From Acetoanaerobium sticklandii (lineage in GTDB: Bacteria; Bacillota; Clostridia; Peptostreptococcales; Filifactoraceae): DNA of 64,000 bases. Positions 1 through 7,298 of the stretch are shown in pieces (positions within the stretch are counted from its first letter, which is position 1; each line of letters starts with the position of its first letter). The position numbers were made by a program, and so were the translations under genes. Under the pieces are notes generated by a model, which was not told the DNA's origin, made no database searches, and saw only the letters and a program-made list of their open reading frames with translations. Where the stretch lies: contig NC_014614.1 in the NCBI RefSeq assembly GCF_000196455.1, forward strand, positions 2,641,501 through 2,705,500, written 5' to 3'.

Positions 1-313
1 TCTTGCCTTTTATCATATTTTCTATATACTGATGAAGCCTTATGTACTCACTTGCGTTGTTTGCATTACACCATCCAATACATTTCTCTCCATCAAAAGC
101 TAGGTAGCCTTTCATCTTGCCAGCCTTTATTTGCTCTATTGCTTCAAGACGATTTTGTGCTCCAGTTCTTTTACTCCATTGCTCAGCAGAGAAGTCTGTA
201 TGGTAAAATCTACAAAAGCAACTAGACCAATGAGGCTCTCCAAAATCAAGATTTTCAAGATATTCAGTGAATGTTGTTGCTAGCTCTGGACTTAGTGGTT
301 TAATAGTATACAT
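1..313 (-). CDS. GNAT-family N-acetyltransferase, C-terminus cut by window edge
   Basis: The reverse strand from 313 reads without a stop to the window edge (about 104 residues visible). It begins MYTIKPLSPELATTF and includes GKMKGYLAFDGEKCIGWCNA, which fits the strand-turn-strand core of GNAT acetyltransferases that move acetyl from acetyl-CoA to an amine. An AGGAGA ribosome site lies about nine bases before the ATG. The substrate cannot be told. It is a single gene separated by about 330 bp from the CBASS operon, and may mark the return to chromosomal DNA or another cargo gene. The 3' end is missing only because the window stops. Confidence 0.72.
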   Translation of the reverse strand, partial: MYTIKPLSPELATTFTEYLENLDFGEPHWSSCFCRFYHTDFSAEQWSKRTGAQNRLEAIEQIKAGKMKGYLAFDGEKCIGWCNANNASEYIRLHQYIENMIKGK

Positions 314-522
314 AAGCTTCTCTCCTTTTATCCAAAAGAACATTATAATTATTATGAACACTTTTTTCCTATATTTGAACATTATTCATTTAGATAATTA
401 TATTATAACCACAGAAAATATAAATACTCTCTTTATCAAAATGAAGATGCCTGATTCCTAAATCACTTATAGAAGAGTTAAGAGTACCAATGTATCTTAT
501 TGTTTTACCATATTTGAAAAAA

Positions 523-540
523 TCAAAAAGAACCGTCCCT
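523..540. repeat. GGGACGGTTCTTTTTGA-type motif, possible repeat relic
   Basis: The string TCAAAAAGAACCGTCCC is, from memory, a recurrent dispersed motif in clostridial genomes, often near IS200/REP-associated transposase remnants. Only one copy is seen here and no transposase is nearby, so it could be a relic or coincidence. It shares GAACCGT with the rlmH attachment core but not the rest, so it is not an att copy. Confidence 0.25.
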
Positions 541-618
541 CTTGGCTATTGGCTAGAAATTCTGTTCAACATATTAACAACTATCACACCATTTTAAATA
601 TCTTGTTTAGATACAAAA

Positions 619-639
619 GAGGATTGCAATGCAACCCTC
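619..639 (-). terminator. Terminator-like hairpin after the CBASS operon
   Basis: An imperfect hairpin (GAGG.TTGCA paired with TGCAA.CCTC) lies seven bases past the CD-NTase stop. On the reverse strand it is followed by TTTTGT. It probably ends the CBASS transcript. Confidence 0.5.
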
Positions 640-645
640 AAATTA

Positions 646-1710
646 CTAAACCGCTATAGATTTATATTCAATTGAATAATCGCTTAAACCATATGACGAA
701 ACTAATGATTTTAATAATTCTTCAATTTCGTCTTTTAATAATATTAAGCCAATATATTTACCAGATTCATTAAAAATCTTACGACTTTTATCTGGAACAT
801 CAATACTATTTCTTAGTTCTGAAGACATTGAAGCCAAATCGTTTAAATAACTGTAAACATTCTTTAAAAGACGGATATACTTATCACCTGTAACATATTT
901 AGATGTTTCCATATGATAAGCAATTGCAACAATGTCGTAGCTACTAAGTTTGATGTCATTATCAGAATCAGCTTTTAAGGTTTTCAAAAGTCTTACGACT
1001 CTTTTAAAATTTCCAGCTGTATTTATATCTTTAACATCTAATAGATAGTTATGATAAAAAGGAGTGTTTAGTATTCTTTCTTTTTTATATTTGTCTAAGA
1101 CATAAATACCTCTGTAATGCATTTGTTTAGTTCTATCATATTCAACTGTATCATACCAGTTTGATGGAACTACATCGACTTTTCTTCTTAAAGAACCACC
1201 TGATAAGCCTATAGCTTTAGCACCGCTACAGTCAACGTCTGCTTGTGGAAAAGCAGATATCAAATGCTTTTCACTTGTATACCTCAACTCCAACAAGTCA
1301 TTAATTGGATTACCTTTATAAGGATTTGCTGGTACTAATGGATGCTGCAAAGTAACAAATTTATCAATGATAACTAATACATCAATGTCACTATGGGCTT
1401 TGATATGAGTATTATTAGAAACTGAACCCTGATACTCATATTCAAAGTTAAGTGATGCAGTTTTAATTTTATCAAGTTGATTCTTAACTCTTTCAGCTTC
1501 TTTATAAGTGTTTTTGGTGTATATTTCATCCACTGAAGCCATTGCTTCAATAAAATAGTTTTGAACATCATTTGTCTCAGAAGCCATTTTAATAAATTGG
1601 TTATAGCTATCTAAAGAAAACCCTTTATATCCATAGCATTCTTGAAGAATCTGTATATCATTTTTTCTACTTCTAAGTTCTGATAGTCTACTCGAATAAT
1701 TTTTACTCAT
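646..1710 (-). CDS. CBASS cyclic oligonucleotide synthase (CD-NTase)
   Basis: A 354-aa nucleotidyltransferase of the SMODS/CD-NTase type, which makes a cyclic nucleotide signal during phage infection. The diagnostic motif is GS near residues 95-96 followed by SDIDVLVII, giving catalytic D108 and D110; KVDVVP supplies the third acidic residue near D169. The length is normal for the family. It is the last gene of a reverse-strand operon: its ATG overlaps the end of the Cap15-like gene by eight bases and has a strong AAGGAGG site, so translation is probably coupled. Pairing with a two-helix beta-rich effector makes this a short CBASS without Cap2/Cap3-type accessory genes. Clade and product nucleotide are not readable by eye. 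Confidence 0.85.
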   Translation of the reverse strand: MSKNYSSRLSELRSRKNDIQILQECYGYKGFSLDSYNQFIKMASETNDVQNYFIEAMASVDEIYTKNTYKEAERVKNQLDKIKTASLNFEYEYQGSVSNNTHIKAHSDIDVLVIIDKFVTLQHPLVPANPYKGNPINDLLELRYTSEKHLISAFPQADVDCSGAKAIGLSGGSLRRKVDVVPSNWYDTVEYDRTKQMHYRGIYVLDKYKKERILNTPFYHNYLLDVKDINTAGNFKRVVRLLKTLKADSDNDIKLSSYDIVAIAYHMETSKYVTGDKYIRLLKNVYSYLNDLASMSSELRNSIDVPDKSRKIFNESGKYIGLILLKDEIEELLKSLVSSYGLSDYSIEYKSIAV

Positions 1711-2308
1711 TAATCCTCCTTAGTTCCATACTACCAAAATTTTCACGGTTCTTGCCATCATTATAGTAATTACCAGTTGCATTTATTAGATTCTCTTCAA
1801 AACTGAATTCACATGTTCCGTTATGTTTATGAAGTTCATCAACATTATTATTAGGTGTATTCTCATATGAATATATCAACTTATATCCCTTCATAGGATG
1901 ATACACTACAGAACCATTTACACTAATTGACTCAGAAGATGAATTTTTCGACTTCATTGATATAAGTATTTTATCCCAATCTTGTTTAATCGATAAAATA
2001 CCTTCCCATTCAAAATTTTCATTAGTTGTATTTTTAAATGACATACCAACAATTGAATATTTTCCATTGAAGTCTGGATATTTAAATATTATTCTGAACA
2101 GTTCCCACTTCCAAACATATTTTGAAAATATAAAATATAAAGCACCTGCAACAGCTACAGTAGAAACTGTAACTGAAACAGGCCTGCCCATCATCTTCTC
2201 AAATAAATCAATCGATAGATTCAACCATGTAGAAAGCATAACTGCGAAAATTGTTATAAAAATTATCACCTTTACTTTCGGGTGACCTTTCACTTCGTAA
2301 TTATGCAT
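1703..2308 (-). CDS. cap15: Cap15-like CBASS membrane effector (2TM, beta-rich)
   Basis: A 201-aa protein with two N-terminal membrane helices (about residues 13-33 and 45-62, including VIIFITIFAVMLSTWLNL), followed by an all-beta domain starting FRIIFKYPDFNGKYSIVGMS and ending FGSMELRRINE. This matches the SMODS-associated 2TM beta-strand-rich effector (Cap15), in which a beta-barrel binds the cyclic nucleotide and the helices oligomerise to disrupt the inner membrane. It sits between the 81-aa repeat protein (three bases apart) and the CD-NTase (overlapping), the expected effector position. The assignment rests on architecture and context, not on an alignment. Confidence 0.78.
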   Translation of the reverse strand: MHNYEVKGHPKVKVIIFITIFAVMLSTWLNLSIDLFEKMMGRPVSVTVSTVAVAGALYFIFSKYVWKWELFRIIFKYPDFNGKYSIVGMSFKNTTNENFEWEGILSIKQDWDKILISMKSKNSSSESISVNGSVVYHPMKGYKLIYSYENTPNNNVDELHKHNGTCEFSFEENLINATGNYYNDGKNRENFGSMELRRINE

Positions 2309-2311
2309 TGG

Positions 2312-2557
2312 TTACCTCTTCTTATTAGACTGGCTTAAAATACTGCCAGCTAATGTCTTCGTGGTATCGTTATACTTATCACTTTTAAGAACCTTAGAAG
2401 CTAAATCTTCCATCTTACTTCCTGTTTGGTTCTTTGTATTAGCTTGAGATAATGCTGAACCAGCTAATGTCTTTTGAATATTTGAAGAATCTTTGTCCTT
2501 TAAAACGCTTGATGCTAAAGAACTTACTGTGTTACTTGTTTTCTTGTTATTGTTCAT
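2312..2557 (-). CDS. Small two-repeat protein leading the CBASS operon
   Basis: An 81-aa hydrophilic protein built of two similar helical repeats: LASSVLKDKDSSNIQKTLAG then SALSQ, and LASKVLKSDKYNDTTKTLAG then SILSQ. The ATG at 2557 is preferred because AAGGAGA lies about nine bases upstream; a GTG extension to 2602 has no ribosome site. It has no cysteines, no signal and no membrane segment. It is the first gene of the CBASS operon, three bases ahead of the Cap15-like gene. I do not know a named function. From memory, similar small proteins recur in defence islands, so it may be an uncharacterised regulator or sensor of the system. Confidence 0.6.
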   Translation of the reverse strand: MNNNKKTSNTVSSLASSVLKDKDSSNIQKTLAGSALSQANTKNQTGSKMEDLASKVLKSDKYNDTTKTLAGSILSQSNKKR

Positions 2558-2766
2558 AATTTTATTCTCCTTTGAATAATCAGTAGTTGATGGTTTAGCC
2601 ACGTATATTCATGGCTTTAGCCAGGTTTGTTGATAGACAACTTAAAGATTATTCAAAATTCAGACAAATCCACTCATAAAAAAACTTCCCCCTTGTTTTA
2701 AATTTAGGCAGAAGTCAAAGAATATCACAAATAACTAGCCACAACCGAACAAACGTTTCAGGTTGC

Positions 2767-2870
2767 GTATAATTAACGTTTCTGTTAGAATGAAGTTGCG
2801 AGAAATCAAGCTAACAGGCTTGTGGAAGTCCTAACTGCTACCAACAGTTAAGGGCTTTTTTCTTTTTCTT
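2767..2870 (+). ncRNA. Possible small structured RNA ending in a terminator
   Basis: A TATAAT at 2769-2774 is followed by a perfect 7-bp pair (CTGTTAG 2782-2788 with CTAACAG 2811-2817). A second hairpin follows (TAACTG 2832-2837 with CAGTTA 2845-2850), then a T-rich run from 2856. No matching -35 is clear and no reading frame fits. It lies divergent to the CBASS operon, so it could be a regulatory RNA or only the terminator of a lost gene. Confidence 0.35.
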
Positions 2871-2953
2871 CTTATATTAAGTCATCAGACTTACCTACTA
2901 TTAAGATACATGAACCCGAACACTTTGTCAACATATTGTGTATCTAATATTAC

Positions 2954-2975
2954 AAAACACAACATATAGTGTTTT
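2954..2975 (-). terminator. Hairpin after the HTH gene
   Basis: AAAACAC (2954-2960) pairs with GTGTTTT (2969-2975). It lies about 30 bp past the HTH protein's stop codon on the reverse strand. The T run is short, so it is a weak terminator candidate. Confidence 0.4.
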
Positions 2976-3003
2976 TCGATGGTTTTTATTACTAAAACAC
3001 TAT

Positions 3004-3741
3004 TTAGATTTTCGATAAATCAATTGAATCAAACAATGTTTCTGGGTCAATGTCTTTTACATCATAACCTTGCTTAATTTTGTCCTTTATAGCTTTTCTT
3101 ACCAATTCATCAAACTTTTCTTTCATTACTTTCTCAGTTAAATCTTCTTCTTGTTCATTTTGCTTAATTAGTATCTCATTAACTCTTTTTTCGAACAAAT
3201 CAAACAATCCAGAATCATCAACCAACCTATCTTCAGTATCCTTTTTCATCAAATCATAAAAGTTACCATAAAAAGCTTTATCTTCTTCAACAATATCGTT
3301 AATATCCTTTTTCCCATTAAGATAAAGGAAATAATCCGAAAATCGTCTATACGTTGGAACCTCTTTGTAACTACGCACAAGCATATTGATAAATGCATAT
3401 ATATCTTTGCAATAGTCTTCTGATTCAATATCCTTTGTTATCAAGCCTATTAAATCGCTTAATAAATCTGTTCTTTCAACACTTAAATCTTTAACACCTA
3501 AAATTTTATCTCGTTGTATTAGGTGATGATAACGGTCTAATACATCTTGAAATTCTTCTTTGGTTTCAATTTCATCATCAAACAGACTTTCAAAGATGAT
3601 TTGATATTTTTCAGAAGGTAAATTTTCACCTTTTTCGTATAGTGCAATATAATTGTCTAGAGTTGGCCTTGAGATATCTAATTCTTTTGCGAATTCCAAA
3701 AGTTTGATACCTAGTTCTTTAAGACGTAATTTTATTTCCAT
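3004..3741 (-). CDS. HTH-domain protein of unknown role beside CBASS
   Basis: A 245-aa protein beginning MEIKLRLKELGIKLLEFAKELDISRPTL. Residues 5-35 look like a helix-turn-helix, with a following segment resembling the rest of a small DNA-binding domain. The remaining 200 residues are charged and mostly helical (EEDLTEKVMKEKFDELVRKA) with no motif I recognise. The start at 3741 is chosen over an upstream start at 3771 because GGAGG lies eight bases before it. It is transcribed in the same direction as CBASS but separated by about 450 bp. It may be a regulator of the neighbouring defence genes or an independent defence gene. Confidence 0.6.
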   Translation of the reverse strand: MEIKLRLKELGIKLLEFAKELDISRPTLDNYIALYEKGENLPSEKYQIIFESLFDDEIETKEEFQDVLDRYHHLIQRDKILGVKDLSVERTDLLSDLIGLITKDIESEDYCKDIYAFINMLVRSYKEVPTYRRFSDYFLYLNGKKDINDIVEEDKAFYGNFYDLMKKDTEDRLVDDSGLFDLFEKRVNEILIKQNEQEEDLTEKVMKEKFDELVRKAIKDKIKQGYDVKDIDPETLFDSIDLSKI

Positions 3742-3916
3742 GTTTCTATTCCTCCACTTTAAGTATAGCACTTGCGTTTGATTTTGTAAATCGTTTTACA
3801 TCAAAACGTAAATAACACATTAAAATACATCTGTAATATTTACAAAAAATCTTTACCAATCCCTTTGCTATTTCATATATTTAATCTTTATATAATTATA
3901 AATTAACTAAAATTAA

Positions 3917-3941
3917 ACTCACAGCAACAGTCTGTGAGTTA
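3917..3941 (-). terminator. Perfect 9-bp hairpin, possible terminator
   Basis: AACTCACAG and CTGTGAGTT are separated by seven bases. On the reverse strand the stem is followed by TTTAATTTTAG. It could terminate transcription arriving from the DUF3883 gene through the attachment site. Confidence 0.4.
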
Positions 3942-3995
3942 GATAAAGTAATTAAAAGTTTAGGATTATTATTTAAAACAACCGTACCAACGTTA

Positions 3996-4068
3996 AAACA
4001 TACGAGTCAAACATACGAATTTATTTCTAAAAGCCTCTATTTTCAATGCTTTCAAAATTCGTATGTTT
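3996..4068. repeat. AAACATACGA repeats beside the left attachment site
   Basis: AAACATACGA occurs at 3996-4005 and 4009-4018. An inverted copy at 4055-4068 makes a 14-bp perfect inverted repeat with 4009-4022 (AAACATACGAATTT). The inverted copy ends five bases before the 14-bp att core. Such arrays next to a serine-recombinase site could be protein-binding sites; that is inference. Confidence 0.6.
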
Positions 4069-4072
4069 TTAC

Positions 4073-4086
4073 TTATGATACGGTTC
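4073..4086. repeat. attL: Left attachment site (attL) of the SCC-like element
   Basis: TTATGATACGGTTC here is an exact copy of the sequence at 21797-21810 inside the 3' end of rlmH; extending leftward, 17 of 18 bases match. An interior inverted repeat TGAGGTTTTT (4104-4113) is mirrored at 21782-21791 near the other end. The layout matches SCC elements, which duplicate the rlmH end on integration. Confidence 0.85.
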
Positions 4087-4113
4087 ACCGTACTAGTTTT
4101 GAATGAGGTTTTT

Positions 4114-5325
4114 CTAGACTTGTTTCATCTTCGCATCCAGTCTCACTCGATAGTTCAAAGGCTCTAAATTCTCCTCAGTAAGTGTAGCTTTATCTAAAAC
4201 ATGTATCTTAGGCGATTGTGTCTTTACACTGTATACAAGATAAATGAAATGATTTTCACTACCTAATGTTTTCCTCAACTCATTATCAGTAATATAGAAG
4301 TGAATGTCGCGCGGTGGTGCAGTTGTTGATTTCACTTCTATATGAATTTCAGTTCCATCTAGGTCATATGACAAGATGTCATATCCCAGGCTATCATCTT
4401 TCAATGAAACATGATCTACTTTAGTAGCTAAATCTGTCCTTCCAATCCTTTTTAGTTTTTTAACCTCATTACTATATACAATCCGCTCCCCAAGGAGTCC
4501 AACTTTCTGATTTTTCTTGCCTATTTCAACAAAATCTTGCTTTCCAGCATTCGTTTTTACCTTTGCCTTCTTCTTGCCAAGATACTCAAAATCGATAAAC
4601 TCGACATTAAGCTTGCGAGACCTATTTTCTTGGTCAATGTTATTTCGTGGATTATAGACAGTATATAAGAACTTGCTAAACTGATCATTACTCCAGTCAG
4701 CCATTATAAGATTAGTGTCTTTAAAGTCCAGTAACAATCTCTGTTTATCAATCATACGAATTGGTTTCGAAATATCATACTTAATAGGCAATACTTCAAG
4801 AAAATAGTCCAAGTGTTTATCTGAGAAAATTGTCAGATAATCTTTCGGGAAATAAGTAGCTAATATTTTGCCTTTGAACATTGGTGAAATCTTGTTTTCA
4901 TCAATCAAATCATAATTCCTAGCTTGCCCAGCTTTGATTAATCGATGAATTTCATCCTTAATTCTATCGAAAGCTTTATTTGGATCAAGTTCTCCATCCC
5001 ACTTCTTAATGGTTCTATACTTCTTCTGATTATCATACTTGGTGAACCCATAATAAACTCCAAACTTTTTATCGGCAGTTGTACCACCTTTAATTTTTCC
5101 GAGTTCCATCAGCCTTGTTTCCAACCAGTAGCAAAAAGATTCTTCTCCAGTTTCATTCTTCTTCCCTACAACATAATCATCAATACTCATATGTCGAAAA
5201 TTCTTAATTGGGAACTTCTCAACAAATTCTCTTCTCAATAACTCAAGTTTGTCTAAACGCTCCTCATAATGCAAGTGTATATCTGTCTCAATATATAGTC
5301 CTAAAATCTGTTCAAATACATCCAT
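4114..5325 (-). CDS. DUF3883-domain protein with PD-(D/E)XK-like core
   Basis: A 403-aa protein. Its C-terminal 100 residues contain SLGYDIL (D316) and EIHIEVKST (E330, K332), the D...E-x-K pattern of restriction-like nucleases as found in DUF3883, followed by FYITDNEL and FIYLVY. The N-terminal 250 residues hold a separate domain with FCYWLETRLMELGKIKGGTT and ILATYFPKDYLTIFSDKHL, of a type that often precedes nuclease domains in restriction systems. It follows the DUF6119 gene by 21 bp and is the last gene before the attachment site. A role as the nuclease arm of a two-gene defence system is inferred; no substrate is known. Confidence 0.7.
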   Translation of the reverse strand: MDVFEQILGLYIETDIHLHYEERLDKLELLRREFVEKFPIKNFRHMSIDDYVVGKKNETGEESFCYWLETRLMELGKIKGGTTADKKFGVYYGFTKYDNQKKYRTIKKWDGELDPNKAFDRIKDEIHRLIKAGQARNYDLIDENKISPMFKGKILATYFPKDYLTIFSDKHLDYFLEVLPIKYDISKPIRMIDKQRLLLDFKDTNLIMADWSNDQFSKFLYTVYNPRNNIDQENRSRKLNVEFIDFEYLGKKKAKVKTNAGKQDFVEIGKKNQKVGLLGERIVYSNEVKKLKRIGRTDLATKVDHVSLKDDSLGYDILSYDLDGTEIHIEVKSTTAPPRDIHFYITDNELRKTLGSENHFIYLVYSVKTQSPKIHVLDKATLTEENLEPLNYRVRLDAKMKQV

Positions 5326-5346
5326 GGCAATTCCACTCCGTTCATG

Positions 5347-7119
5347 TTATTCATCATAAATATTCATTGCTAACAACCCATAACCTCTTTGACTAAGTTT
5401 CTGATTAGTATCAAAGATAAGATACTTCCCATAAGTCGATCTTGTATTTGTTCGGTAATTATAGATAAATCCCGCAATGTAATGGATCTTCTTATCAAAA
5501 AGTTCTCTAAACGCTTCCTCAGACACAGATATTTCACTGTTCCTTTTTAACTTCGCATAATAGTCATTTAGAAAACTGACTCGATCATTCATAAACATCT
5601 TTTGTAAAAACTCAGATGATGTCAAAATCTGATTTGTCAAATCTCTGACCCCTGCTCCATCGAATTTTGTTTTATTGTGCATTAAGTAGAGGTTTTCTTC
5701 ATCCCAAAAAATCAGATCAGCAATCTCAATATTACTCATATTTGTTGTGTGAGCATAAATCAAACACTCATTAGTATCTTCGATGAACAGTCTATTGTAT
5801 GGATCTTCACTCATCTTCTTATCCAAATTCAAATTAAACTTGACCTTCAATGACTCTACTTGAGGCTCTATCATTTTATTCAACTCTTTAAACTGCTTAC
5901 CTAGGTTTTCTACATACTTATCATTGAATATGTACCAAGTACCGTTGAACAAGTAATAGGTTTTACCAGCATAATCGATAAGACCTTGAATAACTTTGAT
6001 TAAAGGAATCGGAAAGAGTGATTCGTTATTTGCCTCATCATATGTACTAATAGTTGCCTTCTTTAAAACATCCCTTACTTTAGTCAAGTTGAATTTGAGA
6101 TTTTTTTCTACTGCGTCAAAAACCTCCTTCACCGTAATCGGTTCAGTACTCTCAAGAAGAATGCTCCCATCACTTAACTCAACTATGAATTTTGAAGAAT
6201 TGAAATAGTACTTTTCATATTCATCCCCAACAATTGCAATAGAATCGAAATCCTTATTCATTAAATGATTCCTGATCAATTCCTCTGTCAGGTCGCTTTC
6301 CTTAATCCCAATTTTTCTGACTGGTATAAAATAGCTAAGAACGAAATTATCCTTTCTTACTTCAATTTTATTGATTTTCTGAACAACTCTTTTGAGTTCC
6401 TTGATTCCTAAAGTTCTGTTTATTACAATAGAATCTTTGTTCCCCAGAGTTATCTTTTTATCGACACTTTCAGTTTCTCCGAAATTTATCCCTAACTCTT
6501 TCGCCAACTGACTATCAATTTCAATGTTCATTTCTTTATAAATACTGCCCATGTTCTCTTCTGTAAGAAAACTTGTAACATCTCTATTTGAAAACTGAAT
6601 TGATGCCCTATTCCCAGTTATACTGTTTTCAAGAATCCTCTTAACTACTGGATTCGACTTCTTAACTAACTTGGGCACCAAGTAAAGACCAAAGTATAGT
6701 TCAATGAAATTCTTTATGTAAGTACTACCGTAGCCTCCTGTAAAAGCATAAATTGATCCTTCGTAGGTGTAAAACATTAAATATGACACGCTAATATTCT
6801 CAATAGTGAAGTCAGAAATACCCTTTTTTTCAGGTTCTTTTTCAGATGAGATCATGCGTTCAATAAGCGGTTTCCAATCCGGTTCATTTCTTGTCTTGAA
6901 GTAAATACCGTTGAAATCATCAAACGAAAATTCTTCAAGTTCGATGGGTTCACGTGATCGAATGCTGGCAAGTACAGATGTATACATTCTAAAGTACAAG
7001 TAATTAATATCGTTGATTTTTCGGCTATTCTTCTTGACTAAATCAAATCGCTCAATAATTTTTTGATTATCGATTTTGTAAATACTGAACTTGCCACTCA
7101 AAATTGCTTTTTCTTTCAT
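5347..7119 (-). CDS. DUF6119 / TIGR04141-family protein
   Basis: A protein of about 590 aa. Its C-terminal half contains LIFWDEENLYLMHNKTKFDG and GVRDLTNQILTSSEFL, characteristic of the sporadically distributed TIGR04141 (DUF6119) family. The start is placed at 7119 (MKEKAILSGKFSIY) because GGAGG lies six bases before it; the longer frame to 7164 has no ribosome site. There are no membrane helices and no ATPase or nuclease motif I can name. The family is scattered and often lies near restriction genes. It forms an operon with the DUF3883 protein. The function is unknown; the patchy distribution and context suggest phage defence. Confidence 0.7.
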   Translation of the reverse strand: MKEKAILSGKFSIYKIDNQKIIERFDLVKKNSRKINDINYLYFRMYTSVLASIRSREPIELEEFSFDDFNGIYFKTRNEPDWKPLIERMISSEKEPEKKGISDFTIENISVSYLMFYTYEGSIYAFTGGYGSTYIKNFIELYFGLYLVPKLVKKSNPVVKRILENSITGNRASIQFSNRDVTSFLTEENMGSIYKEMNIEIDSQLAKELGINFGETESVDKKITLGNKDSIVINRTLGIKELKRVVQKINKIEVRKDNFVLSYFIPVRKIGIKESDLTEELIRNHLMNKDFDSIAIVGDEYEKYYFNSSKFIVELSDGSILLESTEPITVKEVFDAVEKNLKFNLTKVRDVLKKATISTYDEANNESLFPIPLIKVIQGLIDYAGKTYYLFNGTWYIFNDKYVENLGKQFKELNKMIEPQVESLKVKFNLNLDKKMSEDPYNRLFIEDTNECLIYAHTTNMSNIEIADLIFWDEENLYLMHNKTKFDGAGVRDLTNQILTSSEFLQKMFMNDRVSFLNDYYAKLKRNSEISVSEEAFRELFDKKIHYIAGFIYNYRTNTRSTYGKYLIFDTNQKLSQRGYGLLAMNIYDE

Positions 7120-7298
7120 CATAAACCTCCAATCACACTTGTAAAATCTCTCGCTCAGTTTCAACGTCCTATTATTTCCATTATATCAATTAAAATCAAC
7201 ATTAATCTATCACTTTAGGTAATGTTTTTCAATTATTTGAAAGAACATTTAGCGAAGGCATATTAATACGATACCTTCACCAAAGTACATTAATTCTA

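Larger units (their letters stand above)
314..645. other. Intergenic gap, no convincing gene
   Basis: This 332-bp AT-rich stretch separates the GNAT gene from the end of the CBASS operon. I see the promoter-side sequence and ribosome site of the GNAT gene, a short AAAAGAACCGTCCC motif near 525-539, and a hairpin just after the CBASS operon. The open frames here have no ribosome sites and no protein-like composition. Confidence 0.6.
2558..3003. other. Intergenic region upstream of the CBASS operon
   Basis: This 446-bp gap contains no protein gene that I trust. Visible structures are two near-direct copies of GG(T/C)TTTAGCCA at about 2592-2624 just ahead of the CBASS operon (possible operator), a plus-strand hairpin and terminator at 2782-2870, and a hairpin after the HTH gene at 2954-2975. 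Confidence 0.5.
3742..4113. other. Intergenic region holding the left attachment site
   Basis: No gene is seen in this 372-bp stretch. It contains the promoter area of the HTH gene, a perfect 9-bp hairpin (AACTCACAG with CTGTGAGTT, about 3917-3941) that could end the DUF3883 operon, three copies of AAACATACGA, and the 14-bp direct repeat of the element. Confidence 0.65.

Noticed and set aside
267..461. 64-codon plus-strand frame
   Set aside because: It overlaps the GNAT gene's start on the other strand and has no ribosome site; its sequence is low-complexity Ile/Asn-rich.
523..540. Third attachment-site copy
   Set aside because: It shares only GAACCGT with the core; the following bases differ completely.
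5347..7119. Kiwa KwaB-like (DUF4868) protein
   Set aside because: The C-terminal motif matches DUF6119/TIGR04141 better and there is no KwaA-like membrane partner next to it.
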